45,043 nucleotides of DNA, taken from Pseudomonadota bacterium. GTDB lineage: Bacteria > Pseudomonadota > Gammaproteobacteria > Steroidobacterales > Steroidobacteraceae. Both the position numbers and the translations under genes were made by a program. The notes under the pieces were generated by a model. The model searched no databases. It was not told the DNA's origin and saw only the letters and a list, made by a program, of their open reading frames with translations. Location of the stretch: assembly GCA_021805275.1 (NCBI GenBank), contig JAJZFQ010000110.1, forward strand, positions 1 to 45,043, read 5' to 3'. Below are positions 9,084-17,648 of this stretch, in pieces (within the stretch, counting starts at the first letter, position 1; each line of letters opens with the position of its first letter).

Positions 9084-10712
9084 CTACCGAGCCGCCGCCC
9101 CGGATGCGGCGTCCACCGCGAAATCCGCCTCCACTGCCTCGATCAGCGTCGGCCCAGGACGCCGCAAGGCATCGCGAATGGCGTCGGTGAGCGCCGCCGG
9201 ACCGGCGACGCGCACCGCGGCTGCACCGAATGCCCGCGCCAGTGCGCAGAAATCCGGATTGCGCGCGACCACCCCGAGCAGCGGGATTCCCGCTGCCTGC
9301 ATGTCATCGCGGATCTGGCCCAAGGCCTCGTTGTTCCACACGATGACCGGCAGACTCAGCTGCAGCTCGACCGCGCTCATTAGTTCCTGCAGCGTGAACT
9401 GCAAACCGAAGTCGCCAGCCAGGGCGAGCACGGCACGCTCGGGTTGAGCGATCTTCGCGCCGATGGCCGCCGGCAGGGCGAAACCCAGCGCGCCGTAACC
9501 GCAGGGATGGAACCAGCTTCCCGGTCGGTCGGCCGCATACGCATAATTGCCGAGATACGCGATCTGCGTCTGATCGCTGAACACGACGCCCTCGGGCGGC
9601 ACGGCGGCCCGAATCGCCCGCAGGGCGCTCAGCCGTACGCGCGACGCAGCATCGAGCGTGTGCTCGATGGCCGTACGGTGAGCGGCGCCCGAGCCGGCCT
9701 TGCTGCGCCAGCCGCGCCGCTGTGTGATGTCTGCTACGATCGCCTCGAGACTCGCCCGTGCATCGCCCCAGACCGGCACCTGCGCACCGTAATGATCCGC
9801 GAGTTTGGCCCGGTCGATGTCGATACGGATCAACTGCCCATTGAGGGTCAAACGCGTGCCGGTATAGAAGTCGGTCTCGGACAGCTCGGTCCCGACGGCA
9901 ACGATCGCGTCGGCCGATGCGATGAGCAACTGTGTCTGGCGAAACGGCAGCGACGTCCCGAGATTCGCTGGATGATCCTCCGGCAGCAATCCTTTGCCCG
10001 CGGTCGTCGAGACGAAGTAGCCATCGAGTCGCTCGACGAGCGCTCTCAGCGGCTCGGCCGCCTCCCGCGCACCCCCGCCGGCAATGACGAGCGGCCGCTG
10101 TGCCGCGGCCAGCGCCGCGACGGCGCGCGCGATCGCCTCGCGTTGCGGCTGGGGACGCGCGCCGAGATCGGCAAACCGTTCGGCCTTCAGTCCGGTCGGC
10201 TCGGCGAGCAGATCGAGCGGGATCTGCAGGTACGCCGGGCGAGGCCGACCGGTGCGCAGGGCAGCGAACATCGCGCGCAGACTGTCGCGCACGTCCTCGG
10301 CCGAGAAAGCGGTCCGGGCAATCGCCGTGACGCCGGCGCCAAGGGCGAGCTGATCGGGCAGCTCGTGCAGCACCCCCCATCCCTTGCCCAGCGAGGCACG
10401 CACCGGCGCGCTCGCCACCATGATCAGCGGCGTCGAATCCGAATAGGCCTGCGCCACGGCGGTCAGGGCATTGGTCATGCCCGGACCGGAAATGACGAAT
10501 GCCGCCGCGAGCCGTCCGCTGGCCCGGGCATACCCGTCCGCGGCAAAGCCCGCATTCTGCTCATGCCGGACCAAAACGTGCGGCATGCCGGCAGCGGCGA
10601 GTCCCCGATACAACTCGAGCGTGTGCACGCCCGGAATACCGAACACCGTCTCGATGCCGTTGGCCGCGAGCAGCTCGACCAGATAGCAACCGACAGTTGA
10701 ATTGATACTCAT
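9084..10712 (-). CDS. aruI: ThDP-dependent 2-ketoarginine (5-guanidino-2-oxopentanoate) decarboxylase, AruI-like
   Basis: A 542-residue enzyme of the acetolactate synthase-like thiamine-diphosphate family. The N-terminal domain has FGIPGVHTLELYRGL and the catalytic glutamate in RHEQNAGFAADGYAR (Glu51). The C-terminal ThDP/Mg site reads AGDFG...WNN with the usual spacing. AruI decarboxylates 2-ketoarginine to 4-guanidinobutyraldehyde in the arginine transaminase pathway. The assignment rests on resemblance to that subfamily and on the divergent neighbour, which closely resembles AruH. On sequence alone it could be another branched acetolactate synthase-like decarboxylase. The ATG at 10712 has GAGG 4 bases upstream; a start at 10751 would precede this site. 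It converges with the oxidoreductase gene. Confidence 0.82.
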   Translation of the reverse strand: MSINSTVGCYLVELLAANGIETVFGIPGVHTLELYRGLAAAGMPHVLVRHEQNAGFAADGYARASGRLAAAFVISGPGMTNALTAVAQAYSDSTPLIMVASAPVRASLGKGWGVLHELPDQLALGAGVTAIARTAFSAEDVRDSLRAMFAALRTGRPRPAYLQIPLDLLAEPTGLKAERFADLGARPQPQREAIARAVAALAAAQRPLVIAGGGAREAAEPLRALVERLDGYFVSTTAGKGLLPEDHPANLGTSLPFRQTQLLIASADAIVAVGTELSETDFYTGTRLTLNGQLIRIDIDRAKLADHYGAQVPVWGDARASLEAIVADITQRRGWRSKAGSGAAHRTAIEHTLDAASRVRLSALRAIRAAVPPEGVVFSDQTQIAYLGNYAYAADRPGSWFHPCGYGALGFALPAAIGAKIAQPERAVLALAGDFGLQFTLQELMSAVELQLSLPVIVWNNEALGQIRDDMQAAGIPLLGVVARNPDFCALARAFGAAAVRVAGPAALTDAIRDALRRPGPTLIEAVEADFAVDAASGAAAR

Positions 10713-10762
10713 GTTGCCTCGAAAATTGACATGCGTCTGGAATAAAAGCAAGCTGGCGAATC

Positions 10763-11926
10763 ATGAGATTTTCCCACCTGGTCGAGCGAGTGAGCGGCGA
10801 CGGCGCCGATGCCTGGGTCACGCATTACCACGCAGCTGCCGCGCGGGCTCGCGGTGAGGATGTCCTGCTGCTCAGCATCGGCGATCCGGACCTCGGCACC
10901 CTTCCCGCCGTGATCGAGCGGGCCGTCGAGCAGCTGCGCGCCGGGGACATCCACTACACGCCGGCCGCTGGCCGGCCGGCGCTGCTCGAGGCGATTGCCA
11001 AACTGCACCACACGCGCTGCGGCCAGAGCGTCTCAGCCGAGAACGTCGTGTTCTTCGCCGGCGCGCAAAACGCATTGTTCGTCGCCTCGATGTGCCTGGC
11101 AGGCTCCGGCGACGAGGTGATTACGTTCGATCCGATGTACACCACGTATCCGGCGACTATCGAGGTGTCCGGCGCGCGCATGGTACGAGCGCCGACGGGC
11201 GCGGACTTACGCCCGGACCTGCAGGCGCTCGAGTCGCGCGTGAGTTCCCGGACACGCGCCATCCTGTGGGCGAGCCCGGCCAATCCGAGCGGGGTGATCC
11301 TGAACGAACTGGAACTCGAAGCGATCGCCCGGATCGCGCAGCAGCACGATCTGTGGCTGATCGTCGATGAGGTCTACGCGGGCCTCGCTCCGGATGGTCG
11401 TGTGCCGAGTCTCGCCGCCACGCTGCCGGAGCGCGTGGTGACCATCAGCAGCCTCTCGAAGTCGCATGCCATGCCGGGTATGCGATCCGGCTGGCTCGTC
11501 GGTCCGCGCCCGCTCGCCGCACATGCACAGTCGCTGGCGATGTGCATGCTGTTCGGACTGCCGGGCTTCATCCAGGAGGCAGCCATCACCGCGCTGTCCA
11601 TGGCCGCTGATGCCGAGCGGCGCATCCGCGAGTTGTGCGAAGCGCGCCGCACTCACCTGCTGGCCGGACTCGAGGGCGTCGCCGGCATTCGCGCCGTGCC
11701 GCCCGACGCCGGGATGTTCATGCTCGTAGAGGTCTCGGACACGGGTCTCTCGGCGCACGAGTTCATGCTCCGGCTGTATGAGCAGGAGCGCGTATCGGTG
11801 ATGGATGGTGCGGCGTTCGGCCATCAGACCCGTCGCTTCGTGCGGATCTGCTTTGCTACGGACGAGTCGACGATCGATTCGGCGTGCTCGCGAATTCGTC
11901 GCTTCTGCGCGCGGCTTCGCGGCTGA
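10763..11926 (+). CDS. aruH: Arginine:pyruvate transaminase, AruH-like
   Basis: A 387-residue class-I PLP aminotransferase. AruH transfers the alpha-amino group of L-arginine to pyruvate, giving 2-ketoarginine and alanine. The resemblance to Pseudomonas AruH is close through the protein: GDGADAW near residue 12, LLLSIGDPDLGT, HYTPAAGR, FFAGAQNALF, DPMYTTYPA, then SLSKSHAMPGMRSGWLVGP with the PLP lysine at 233 and LALCML-like LAMCMLFGLPGFIQEAA. Asn174 and Asp202 are the other cofactor residues. It diverges from the AruI-like gene with only 50 bases between starts, which makes co-regulation likely. Its last 71 bases overlap the end of the convergent permease gene. No strong ribosome-binding site is seen. 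Confidence 0.85.
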   Translation: MRFSHLVERVSGDGADAWVTHYHAAAARARGEDVLLLSIGDPDLGTLPAVIERAVEQLRAGDIHYTPAAGRPALLEAIAKLHHTRCGQSVSAENVVFFAGAQNALFVASMCLAGSGDEVITFDPMYTTYPATIEVSGARMVRAPTGADLRPDLQALESRVSSRTRAILWASPANPSGVILNELELEAIARIAQQHDLWLIVDEVYAGLAPDGRVPSLAATLPERVVTISSLSKSHAMPGMRSGWLVGPRPLAAHAQSLAMCMLFGLPGFIQEAAITALSMAADAERRIRELCEARRTHLLAGLEGVAGIRAVPPDAGMFMLVEVSDTGLSAHEFMLRLYEQERVSVMDGAAFGHQTRRFVRICFATDESTIDSACSRIRRFCARLRG

Positions 11927-13361
11927 GCCGAGAATGGCGGCGCCCGTACGCCGCGTAGACCAGCAGGCCGAGTCCCGTCCACACCACCAGCCGGATCCAC
12001 GTTCCGGCGGGCAGGCTCAGCATGAGGATGAGGCAGCTGAGCAGTCCCAGCATGGGCACCAGCGGAACCCAGGGCGTGCGGAACGGTCGCCGGGCCTGCG
12101 GGGCGATCTTGCGCAGAACGACCACCCCGATGCACACGACCGCGAAGGCCAGCAGCGTACCGATGGAGATCAGCTCCCCGAGCAACTCGAGCGGCAGGAA
12201 CGCAGCCATGACTGACGCGGCGATGCCGGTGATGATCGTGGCGAGGTAGGGAATGCCCCCCGAGCGGCTCAGCCGCCCGAATGCGGGCGGCAGCAGGCCG
12301 TCGCGCGCCATAGCATAGAAAATCCGCACCTGCCCGACGATGCTGGCGAGCACCACCGAGAGCAGCCCAGCGATTGCCACCACGGCGACCAGACCGCGCA
12401 GATAGCCGAGCGAAACCCCTGCCTGGGTGAGCGCGAAGTACAGCGGGTCGGCGACGCCGAGCGAGCGGTAATTGGCGAGTCCGGTGATGATGAGGCTCAC
12501 CCCGACGTACAGCAGCGTGCAGATCAGCAGCGAGGCGAACAGACTGAGCGGTACCGTGCGCTGGGGGTTGCGGGCCTCCTCGGCCAGCGTCGACACACCG
12601 TCGAATCCGATGTAGGCGAAGAACAGCGTCCCGGCGGCGCGCGCGACCCCCGACCAGCCGAACTGACCGAACGCACCGGTATTGTGCGGAATGAACGGTC
12701 GCCAGTTCTGCGCATGGATGTATTCGGCGCCCACGGCCATGATCAGAATGAGTGCAATCACCTTCGCCACGACGATCACGGTGTTGACCCCGGCCGACGT
12801 GCGGGTGCCGGCAAGTGCGAGCGCAGTACAGGCAAGCACGACCAGCACCGCCGGCAGATCGAACCACGCACCGCTGAGGCTCCAGTGACCGGCAGCGTCG
12901 ATCGCGAAGGGCGAATGGATCAGGAACTTCGGAAGGGGAAAACCCATGGACTGCAGCGCAGCGCTGGTATAGCCAGACCAGCTGATGGCGACCACCGAGG
13001 CGGAAAAGAGCCACTCGAGCACCAGACTCCAGCCGATGATCCAGGCCGTTCCCTCGCCGAGCGTCACGTATGCGTACGAGTAGGCGCTGCCGGAGATCGG
13101 CACCATAGCAGCGAATTCCGCGTAGCACAGACCGGCAAAAAAGCACGCGATGCTCGCGAGCACGAATGAGAGCGAGACAGCCGGTCCCGCCTGGTGCGCC
13201 GCGACATCCCCGGTGAGGGAGAAAATGCCGGCGCCGATCGTGGACCCCACACCGAAGGCGGTCAGCCCCACCACCCCCAGCGAGCGGCGCAGACGGGGAC
13301 CGGCCTCTCCGGAGACATCGGCAGTGCACGACTCGATCGTTTTGCGCGACCCAAAGGACAT
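11856..13361 (-). CDS. APC-family cationic amino acid permease (CAT/YfnA-like)
   Basis: A 501-residue membrane transporter with about 12 to 14 hydrophobic helices. It belongs to the cationic amino acid transporter branch of the APC superfamily, shown by GSTIGAGIFSLTGDVA (about 36-51, the helix-1 substrate loop), FAGLCYAEFAAMVPISGSAY near 100, FFAYIGFDGVSTLAEEARNP in helix 6, and RIFYAMARDGLLPPAFGRL. The C-terminal SCLILMLSLPAGTW region matches the family. Its placement beside the AruH/AruI-like genes supports uptake of arginine or a relative. The ATG at 13361 opens the conserved protein; a longer frame over the same DNA is a shadow. The gene end overlaps the aruH-like gene end by 71 bases in convergent orientation. 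Confidence 0.9.
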   Translation of the reverse strand: MSFGSRKTIESCTADVSGEAGPRLRRSLGVVGLTAFGVGSTIGAGIFSLTGDVAAHQAGPAVSLSFVLASIACFFAGLCYAEFAAMVPISGSAYSYAYVTLGEGTAWIIGWSLVLEWLFSASVVAISWSGYTSAALQSMGFPLPKFLIHSPFAIDAAGHWSLSGAWFDLPAVLVVLACTALALAGTRTSAGVNTVIVVAKVIALILIMAVGAEYIHAQNWRPFIPHNTGAFGQFGWSGVARAAGTLFFAYIGFDGVSTLAEEARNPQRTVPLSLFASLLICTLLYVGVSLIITGLANYRSLGVADPLYFALTQAGVSLGYLRGLVAVVAIAGLLSVVLASIVGQVRIFYAMARDGLLPPAFGRLSRSGGIPYLATIITGIAASVMAAFLPLELLGELISIGTLLAFAVVCIGVVVLRKIAPQARRPFRTPWVPLVPMLGLLSCLILMLSLPAGTWIRLVVWTGLGLLVYAAYGRRHSRLSREAARRSDEFASTPNRSSTRP

Positions 13362-13578
13362 TCGTCATCGGCCGCTTGAGCAGCCTGCTTTCTCTACTCC
13401 CCCGTATGCTGGGAGCTTCGCACGGCGGCCGAGCGGGCGTCCAGACGAATCGCGGCAATTGGCAATCTGCGACGGTCGCAGCGGCTCGCCTCCATCGGCA
13501 GTCCGAATGCCCGCCGCATGGCACTCCGCAGGCGAATGGAGCGCGCGAATCGGCTTGGCGCCGATCGCGCCCTGAAGA

Positions 13579-14532
13579 TCAATCGCTCCCCGACAGGAGA
13601 GGATCCAGGACACCCCGCCTGTCAGGAGTCACACGTGTGTGTGCGCGCGTGGCCCGCGCCCGCAGCTGCGCGGTGGTCGCGCGGCTGCCGTCGTGACTCC
13701 AGCCCGGCGGAGCGAAGAGGTATGCCAGACGCTGCAGCAAGGTGAGATTGCGACGAAAAACGTCGCGCGCGATCGCGTAATACTCGTGCAGCGCGATCCG
13801 AACGGGATTGAAGGAGCCCAGATTGCTGACGATGCCGTAGCGCGGCGGCTCGTCGCGACGCTCGGCGACGAATGAACCGAACATCCGGTCCCAGATCATG
13901 AATACCCCGGCGTAATTCGCATCCAGATAGCCCGGGTTACTGGCGTGATGGACGCGATGATGGGAGGGGGTGTTCAGGAGCCATTCGAACCAGCGGGGCA
14001 TGCGATCGACAGACTCGGTATGAATCCAGAATTGATATATCAGGTTCAGGGTAAAGGCGAGCCCGACGAGCGCCGGATTGAAGCCGATGAATGCGAGTGG
14101 CATGCCGAGCAGGGTCAGACCGCTGAACTGCGACGTCCAGCTTTGCCGCAGGTTCGTCGACAGATTGAAGTGCTGGCTGGAATGATGCACGACATGCGAA
14201 GCCCAGAACCACCGGGACCGATGACTGATCCGGTGCCACCAGTAATAACGGCAGTCCTCCAGAACGAACACGAGCGCAAACGACCAACCGGCGAACGGAA
14301 TGTGGAACAATCGATGATGGTAGGCATACAGCACTCCGCCGAAGTACATCCAGCCGAGCGTGCCCCAGAAGAAGATGCTGCCGACGCTGACCGCGACATT
14401 GGCCAGCGTATCGTCTAAGTCGTACTCTCCGCGGATGCGCCCGGCGACGGCCAGCGCGGCCTCGAGTGGGATCAGTAGCAGCATGACCAGCTGCACCAGC
14501 AGTGCGAGCTGCATGTAGATTCGATCAGGCAC
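13579..14532 (-). CDS. Sterol desaturase/fatty acid hydroxylase-family membrane di-iron enzyme
   Basis: An integral-membrane oxidase or hydroxylase of the ERG3/FA-hydroxylase superfamily. Counting from the ATG at 14514, the histidine clusters that bind two irons are complete: H94-x3-H98, H107-x2-HH, H165 in WIHTES, and HHRVHH at 185-190. Four or so hydrophobic segments precede and surround them. The C-terminal 30 residues are arginine-rich and not conserved. The GTG at 14532 is preferred for its GGGGGGA site and because it overlaps the stop of the upstream gene by 8 bases, implying coupling; the ATG 18 bases later is the alternative. Substrate (sterol, carotenoid, lipid or alkane) cannot be told. 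Confidence 0.88.
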   Translation of the reverse strand: MPDRIYMQLALLVQLVMLLLIPLEAALAVAGRIRGEYDLDDTLANVAVSVGSIFFWGTLGWMYFGGVLYAYHHRLFHIPFAGWSFALVFVLEDCRYYWWHRISHRSRWFWASHVVHHSSQHFNLSTNLRQSWTSQFSGLTLLGMPLAFIGFNPALVGLAFTLNLIYQFWIHTESVDRMPRWFEWLLNTPSHHRVHHASNPGYLDANYAGVFMIWDRMFGSFVAERRDEPPRYGIVSNLGSFNPVRIALHEYYAIARDVFRRNLTLLQRLAYLFAPPGWSHDGSRATTAQLRARATRAHTRVTPDRRGVLDPLLSGSD

Positions 14533-14977
14533 CAGATTCCCCCCACCCCTCCGGCCCCGCCCCTGCCGACCGCAGCGCGGTGAGCCGCCCGATCCAGCGT
14601 TCCCGCGTGTCAGCATCTGCCAGCAGCACACGCGAGCGGGGCCAACCGAAGTCGGCGAAACGCAGTGTGATCGCCTCGTCCGCCTCGCGGCGCAACCCGA
14701 GGAATTCGCTTGAGCTCACCGCGCGCACATTCCACCGCCGGCCCCTTCGCTCGACCAGGCCGATCGTTCCGTCGGCAAGCTCGAGCAAGGCCGCCAGGCC
14801 ATCCGCTGCAACAGTGGCTTTGCCACCGGCCAGGGGATAGAGGGTACGGTAACGGGCCAGCGCCTGATCAGGTCCGCTCAGGGGTTGCGGATCGCTCAGA
14901 CGGTGGCGATACAGCACTGCGAGCAGCACGACTCCGATGCCGATGTTGGCCACGATCGCGACGGCAAGTTCCCCCAT
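14525..14977 (-). CDS. Small membrane-anchored protein of unknown function
   Basis: A 150-residue protein, not recognised as a named family. Residues 4-22 form one hydrophobic helix (LAVAIVANIGIGVVLLAVL) followed by a short basic YRHRLSD, so the remaining soluble domain probably faces the cytoplasm. The body carries a mixed alpha/beta stretch with VRAVSSSEFLGLRREADEAITLRFADFGWPR. It overlaps the start of the sterol-desaturase-family gene by 8 bases if the GTG at 14532 is used, so the two are likely made together and may work together. Codon use and composition match its neighbours. Confidence 0.6.
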   Translation of the reverse strand: MGELAVAIVANIGIGVVLLAVLYRHRLSDPQPLSGPDQALARYRTLYPLAGGKATVAADGLAALLELADGTIGLVERRGRRWNVRAVSSSEFLGLRREADEAITLRFADFGWPRSRVLLADADTRERWIGRLTALRSAGAGPEGWGESGA

Positions 14978-15126
14978 TGATCATGCATAGCACAGGGCCC
15001 CTTTCGGAGCAAGGTGGTGACGCGCCGAGCGATGGATCGCGCTGGGTCGGCCGAGAAGTGCAGCCGGACGCGATGGCCCCCGGAACTGCCGGGCAGCGGC
15101 GCGCGCGGCTTACGGGCGCGCTGATC

Positions 15127-17112
15127 TCAGGACTGCCGGTAGCGCACCAGCGCATCCCCGAGAGCCACCCGCAGCGGGTCCAGCCAGCGCTCGTAGTGCC
15201 GCCACTGCTCGAGACCCTCGCGGTAAATCGGCCGGCGCACCTGCTCGGAGCTTGCCGTGCGCACGCTGCGCTCGGTGCGGTGAAACTCGACGCAAGCCGG
15301 CTCGAACTCGAGCCCGCAGAACTCGAGCACGCGCCGCACGTTGCCCTCCAGATCGTGCACGACGTCCTCGTAGTGCACGCGCAGCACGCGTCCCGGAAGG
15401 ACCGTCTCCCAGTGACTCATGAGCTCGAGGTAGGTGCGGTAATAGCGGGCGATGTCGTCCAGACCGTAGGTGAACAGCTGCCCCTCGGCAAACAGCTGCT
15501 TGAAGTTCGCGAAGCAGCAGGCCATCGGCTCGCGTCGCACATCGATGATTTTCGCATTCGGCAGCATCAGGTGAATGAGGCCGATGTTGCGGAAGTTGTT
15601 CGGCATCTTGTCGATGAAGCGCGGCCGATCGGTCGTACGGTACGCCCGCGTCCCGCTCAGATACCGATCCCCCAGGGCTCGCAATTCGTCTCCGCTCAGG
15701 CTTGCGAGAATCGCCGGGTACTGTGCATCGCGGCCGTGCAGCTCGGCCACCAGCCGCGGGACGTCCGGTAGCTCGTAGGTGCCCTCGACCCGGCTGTGGG
15801 AGGCGAGGATCTGCTCGATCAGAGTCGATCCGGCACGCGGCAGACCGACGATGAAGATCGGATCGGTCGCCGGAGCGCCGCTCGCTCGGTGCCGCTCGAA
15901 CAATTCCGACGTGCAGATCTCGATCTGCCGCTCGGTGTTGTGCTCCATCAACTCCGCACGGTAGTCGATAGAGGCGCGCTTGAGCGAGTTCCCCCGCAGG
16001 TAGTACTCGAAGGATCGTTCGTACGCCTGCCGGTCCTCGAACGCTTTGCCGAGCGCAAAACACAGGTGGTAGCGATCCTCGGTCGAGGTGGCGGGCGCGG
16101 TCTCCGCAGCGACCATCCGCGCAATCTCTTCCTCGGTGAATCGGTAGGTCTTGAGGTTCGCGAGACTCCAGTACGCATCCCCGTAATCGTTCCGCTGCAC
16201 CGCCGCGGCGCGATATTCGGTGACCGCCGCCTCGGTCTCACCCAGAGTCTTCAGCAAATGCGCGATCGACAGATGCAGTTCTGCGGGCTGCTGCGCGTCG
16301 ACCAGCAGCCCCCGGTACAGCTCGATCGCCCGCCGGTGCTTGCCCAGGCCGACCTGCGTGAGCGCGTGCAGCGTCCGGTAGTTGCGATCCTCGGGCTGCG
16401 CGGCGAGCAGCGCCTCCGCCTGCCGCTCGGCTTCGAGATACAGCTGGCGCTTCAGCAGCACCTGCGCATATTCGAGTCGCGCACTGTGATCGCCCGGCGC
16501 AAGCTCCAGAATTCCCTCGAAGAGCACCTGCGCATCGCCATGGATTTCGCGTGCTACCGCGATACGCGCAAGCAGCCGCATGGCCTCGACGTGATGGCCA
16601 TGCTTCAGAAGAAAGGCACGGGCGAGTTCCTCCGCGCGCGTCAGCTCTCCGTCCGAAAAGAGTGTGTACCCGGTGACGATCTCGGGAGGAACCTCCCGCA
16701 GCCGCGCCACCTGCGCAGCCGCCCGGGCCGCCTCCCCGGTCTGCCCGGTCATCCGATACAAACCCTCGAGCATGTTCCAGCTCACCGGTAGCGCCGGACT
16801 GATGTTCACGGCGCGCTGAAAGGCATCGATCGCCTCGGGAGCCTGCTTCAATGCGACGTGGCAGAAGCCGCGTTCCTGGTATCCTCGGCTGAATCGTGGG
16901 TGCAGGCGTTCCAGCCGCGTGAGCGTCGCCAGCGCCGAGCGGATGTCCCCTTGCCGGCGCTGCGCATGGGCACAGGCATAAAGAACGTCCCTGTTCTCGG
17001 GCACCCTCATCAGCAGCGCCTCGGCTGCCGTGCGGGCCTCCGCAAAGCGCTGGGCCTCGATCAGCCCGCGCACGCGCATGACCTCACTCTCAACCTTCGA
17101 GGGACTCCCCAT
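15127..17112 (-). CDS. TPR-repeat sulfotransferase (2 of 4)
   Basis: A 661-residue relative of the protein at 3060-5081. TPR-like helices fill residues 1-330. The sulfotransferase domain starts near 395, with the PAPS loop IFIVGLPRAGSTLIEQIL at about 419-436, GTYELPDVPRL just after, FIDKMPNNFRNIGL, and DVRREPMACCFANFKQLF. The C-terminal signature is EQVRRPIYREGLEQWRHYERWL. Proteins 1 and 2 resemble one another more than proteins 3 and 4, for example in SSEQVR and in YGL(E/D)DI(G/A)RYYR. It lies 50 bases after the deleted TonB-receptor minigene on the same strand, so it probably belonged to a receptor-sulfotransferase unit. The acceptor is unknown. Confidence 0.88.
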   Translation of the reverse strand: MGSPSKVESEVMRVRGLIEAQRFAEARTAAEALLMRVPENRDVLYACAHAQRRQGDIRSALATLTRLERLHPRFSRGYQERGFCHVALKQAPEAIDAFQRAVNISPALPVSWNMLEGLYRMTGQTGEAARAAAQVARLREVPPEIVTGYTLFSDGELTRAEELARAFLLKHGHHVEAMRLLARIAVAREIHGDAQVLFEGILELAPGDHSARLEYAQVLLKRQLYLEAERQAEALLAAQPEDRNYRTLHALTQVGLGKHRRAIELYRGLLVDAQQPAELHLSIAHLLKTLGETEAAVTEYRAAAVQRNDYGDAYWSLANLKTYRFTEEEIARMVAAETAPATSTEDRYHLCFALGKAFEDRQAYERSFEYYLRGNSLKRASIDYRAELMEHNTERQIEICTSELFERHRASGAPATDPIFIVGLPRAGSTLIEQILASHSRVEGTYELPDVPRLVAELHGRDAQYPAILASLSGDELRALGDRYLSGTRAYRTTDRPRFIDKMPNNFRNIGLIHLMLPNAKIIDVRREPMACCFANFKQLFAEGQLFTYGLDDIARYYRTYLELMSHWETVLPGRVLRVHYEDVVHDLEGNVRRVLEFCGLEFEPACVEFHRTERSVRTASSEQVRRPIYREGLEQWRHYERWLDPLRVALGDALVRYRQS

Positions 17113-17162
17113 CGTGTTCAGCCCGGCACGGCACCCCGCTGCGCAACAGTCGCAGCTTCTCC

Positions 17163-17441
17163 TTAGAAACTATACCCGAACTTCGCTCCGATGACCCTCG
17201 GCCGCATCGGGGTCTGCCGACCGGTTAGCCCCTGCACGGTGACGGGCACGTCCTGAACGTTCTCGCGACGACGAGTGGCGATCACGACCACGGCCTGCAG
17301 TGCCTGAGCACTCGCCGCGGTCTGCCCCAGGCTCGGGACCGGCGGAGCCGTCGCCGGAGCGTCGGCTGCGAGCACCCTACGAATTGCTGAAGCACTGAGA
17401 ATCGCTGCATTGGTGCGCGACAGCTCGTGGTCCGGCTTCAT
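17163..17441 (-). pseudogene. Internally deleted TonB-dependent receptor (N- and C-terminal ends fused)
   Basis: A 92-codon open frame with a good AAGGGG site upstream of its ATG. Residues 47-74 read QALQAVVVIATRRRENVQDV and PVTVQGLTG, the TonB box and first plug strand of a receptor. It then jumps directly to RPRVIGAKFGYSF and stop, the usual last beta-strand of such receptors (compare QPRTFGVEFSQDF ending the receptor at 382-2982). Roughly 600-700 residues of plug and barrel are missing, yet the frame stays open. The N-terminal part (ILSASAIRRVLAADAPATA) is only a weak signal peptide. It is most likely a deletion relic, though the preserved frame and ribosome-binding site mean a short protein could still be made. 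Confidence 0.72.
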
Positions 17442-17533
17442 AGGAGCCCCTTGAGCAATTGCTTTAAGAATGTAATGTTCCGCGCCATCGTCCGTTCGAA
17501 CAGACGCGGGCGGCGTCGCAATTCAGCAGTCGC

Positions 17534-17552
17534 CGCTTGAACGCATCAAGCG
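17534..17552. terminator. Small hairpin after the GabT-like gene
   Basis: CGCTTGA/TCAAGCG with a 5-base loop lies about 100 bases beyond the stop of the leftward five-gene operon and upstream of the TonB relic. There is no U-run, so its role as a terminator is weakly supported. Confidence 0.3.
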
Positions 17553-17648
17553 TTCGATCCTTCTGCACCAGAGCGACGACGCACCGGCTCCACTGGAGCC
17601 GCTCTCGCGCCGCCCCTCCTGCGGCCGCTCATGGACAAATCCGCCGGC

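Noticed and set aside
11824..13524. 566-codon minus-strand frame over the CAT-type permease
   Set aside because: It is an alternative frame of the permease, rich in Arg/Ala/Gly, and lacks any domain; the frame at 11856-13361 has clear membrane-transport motifs.
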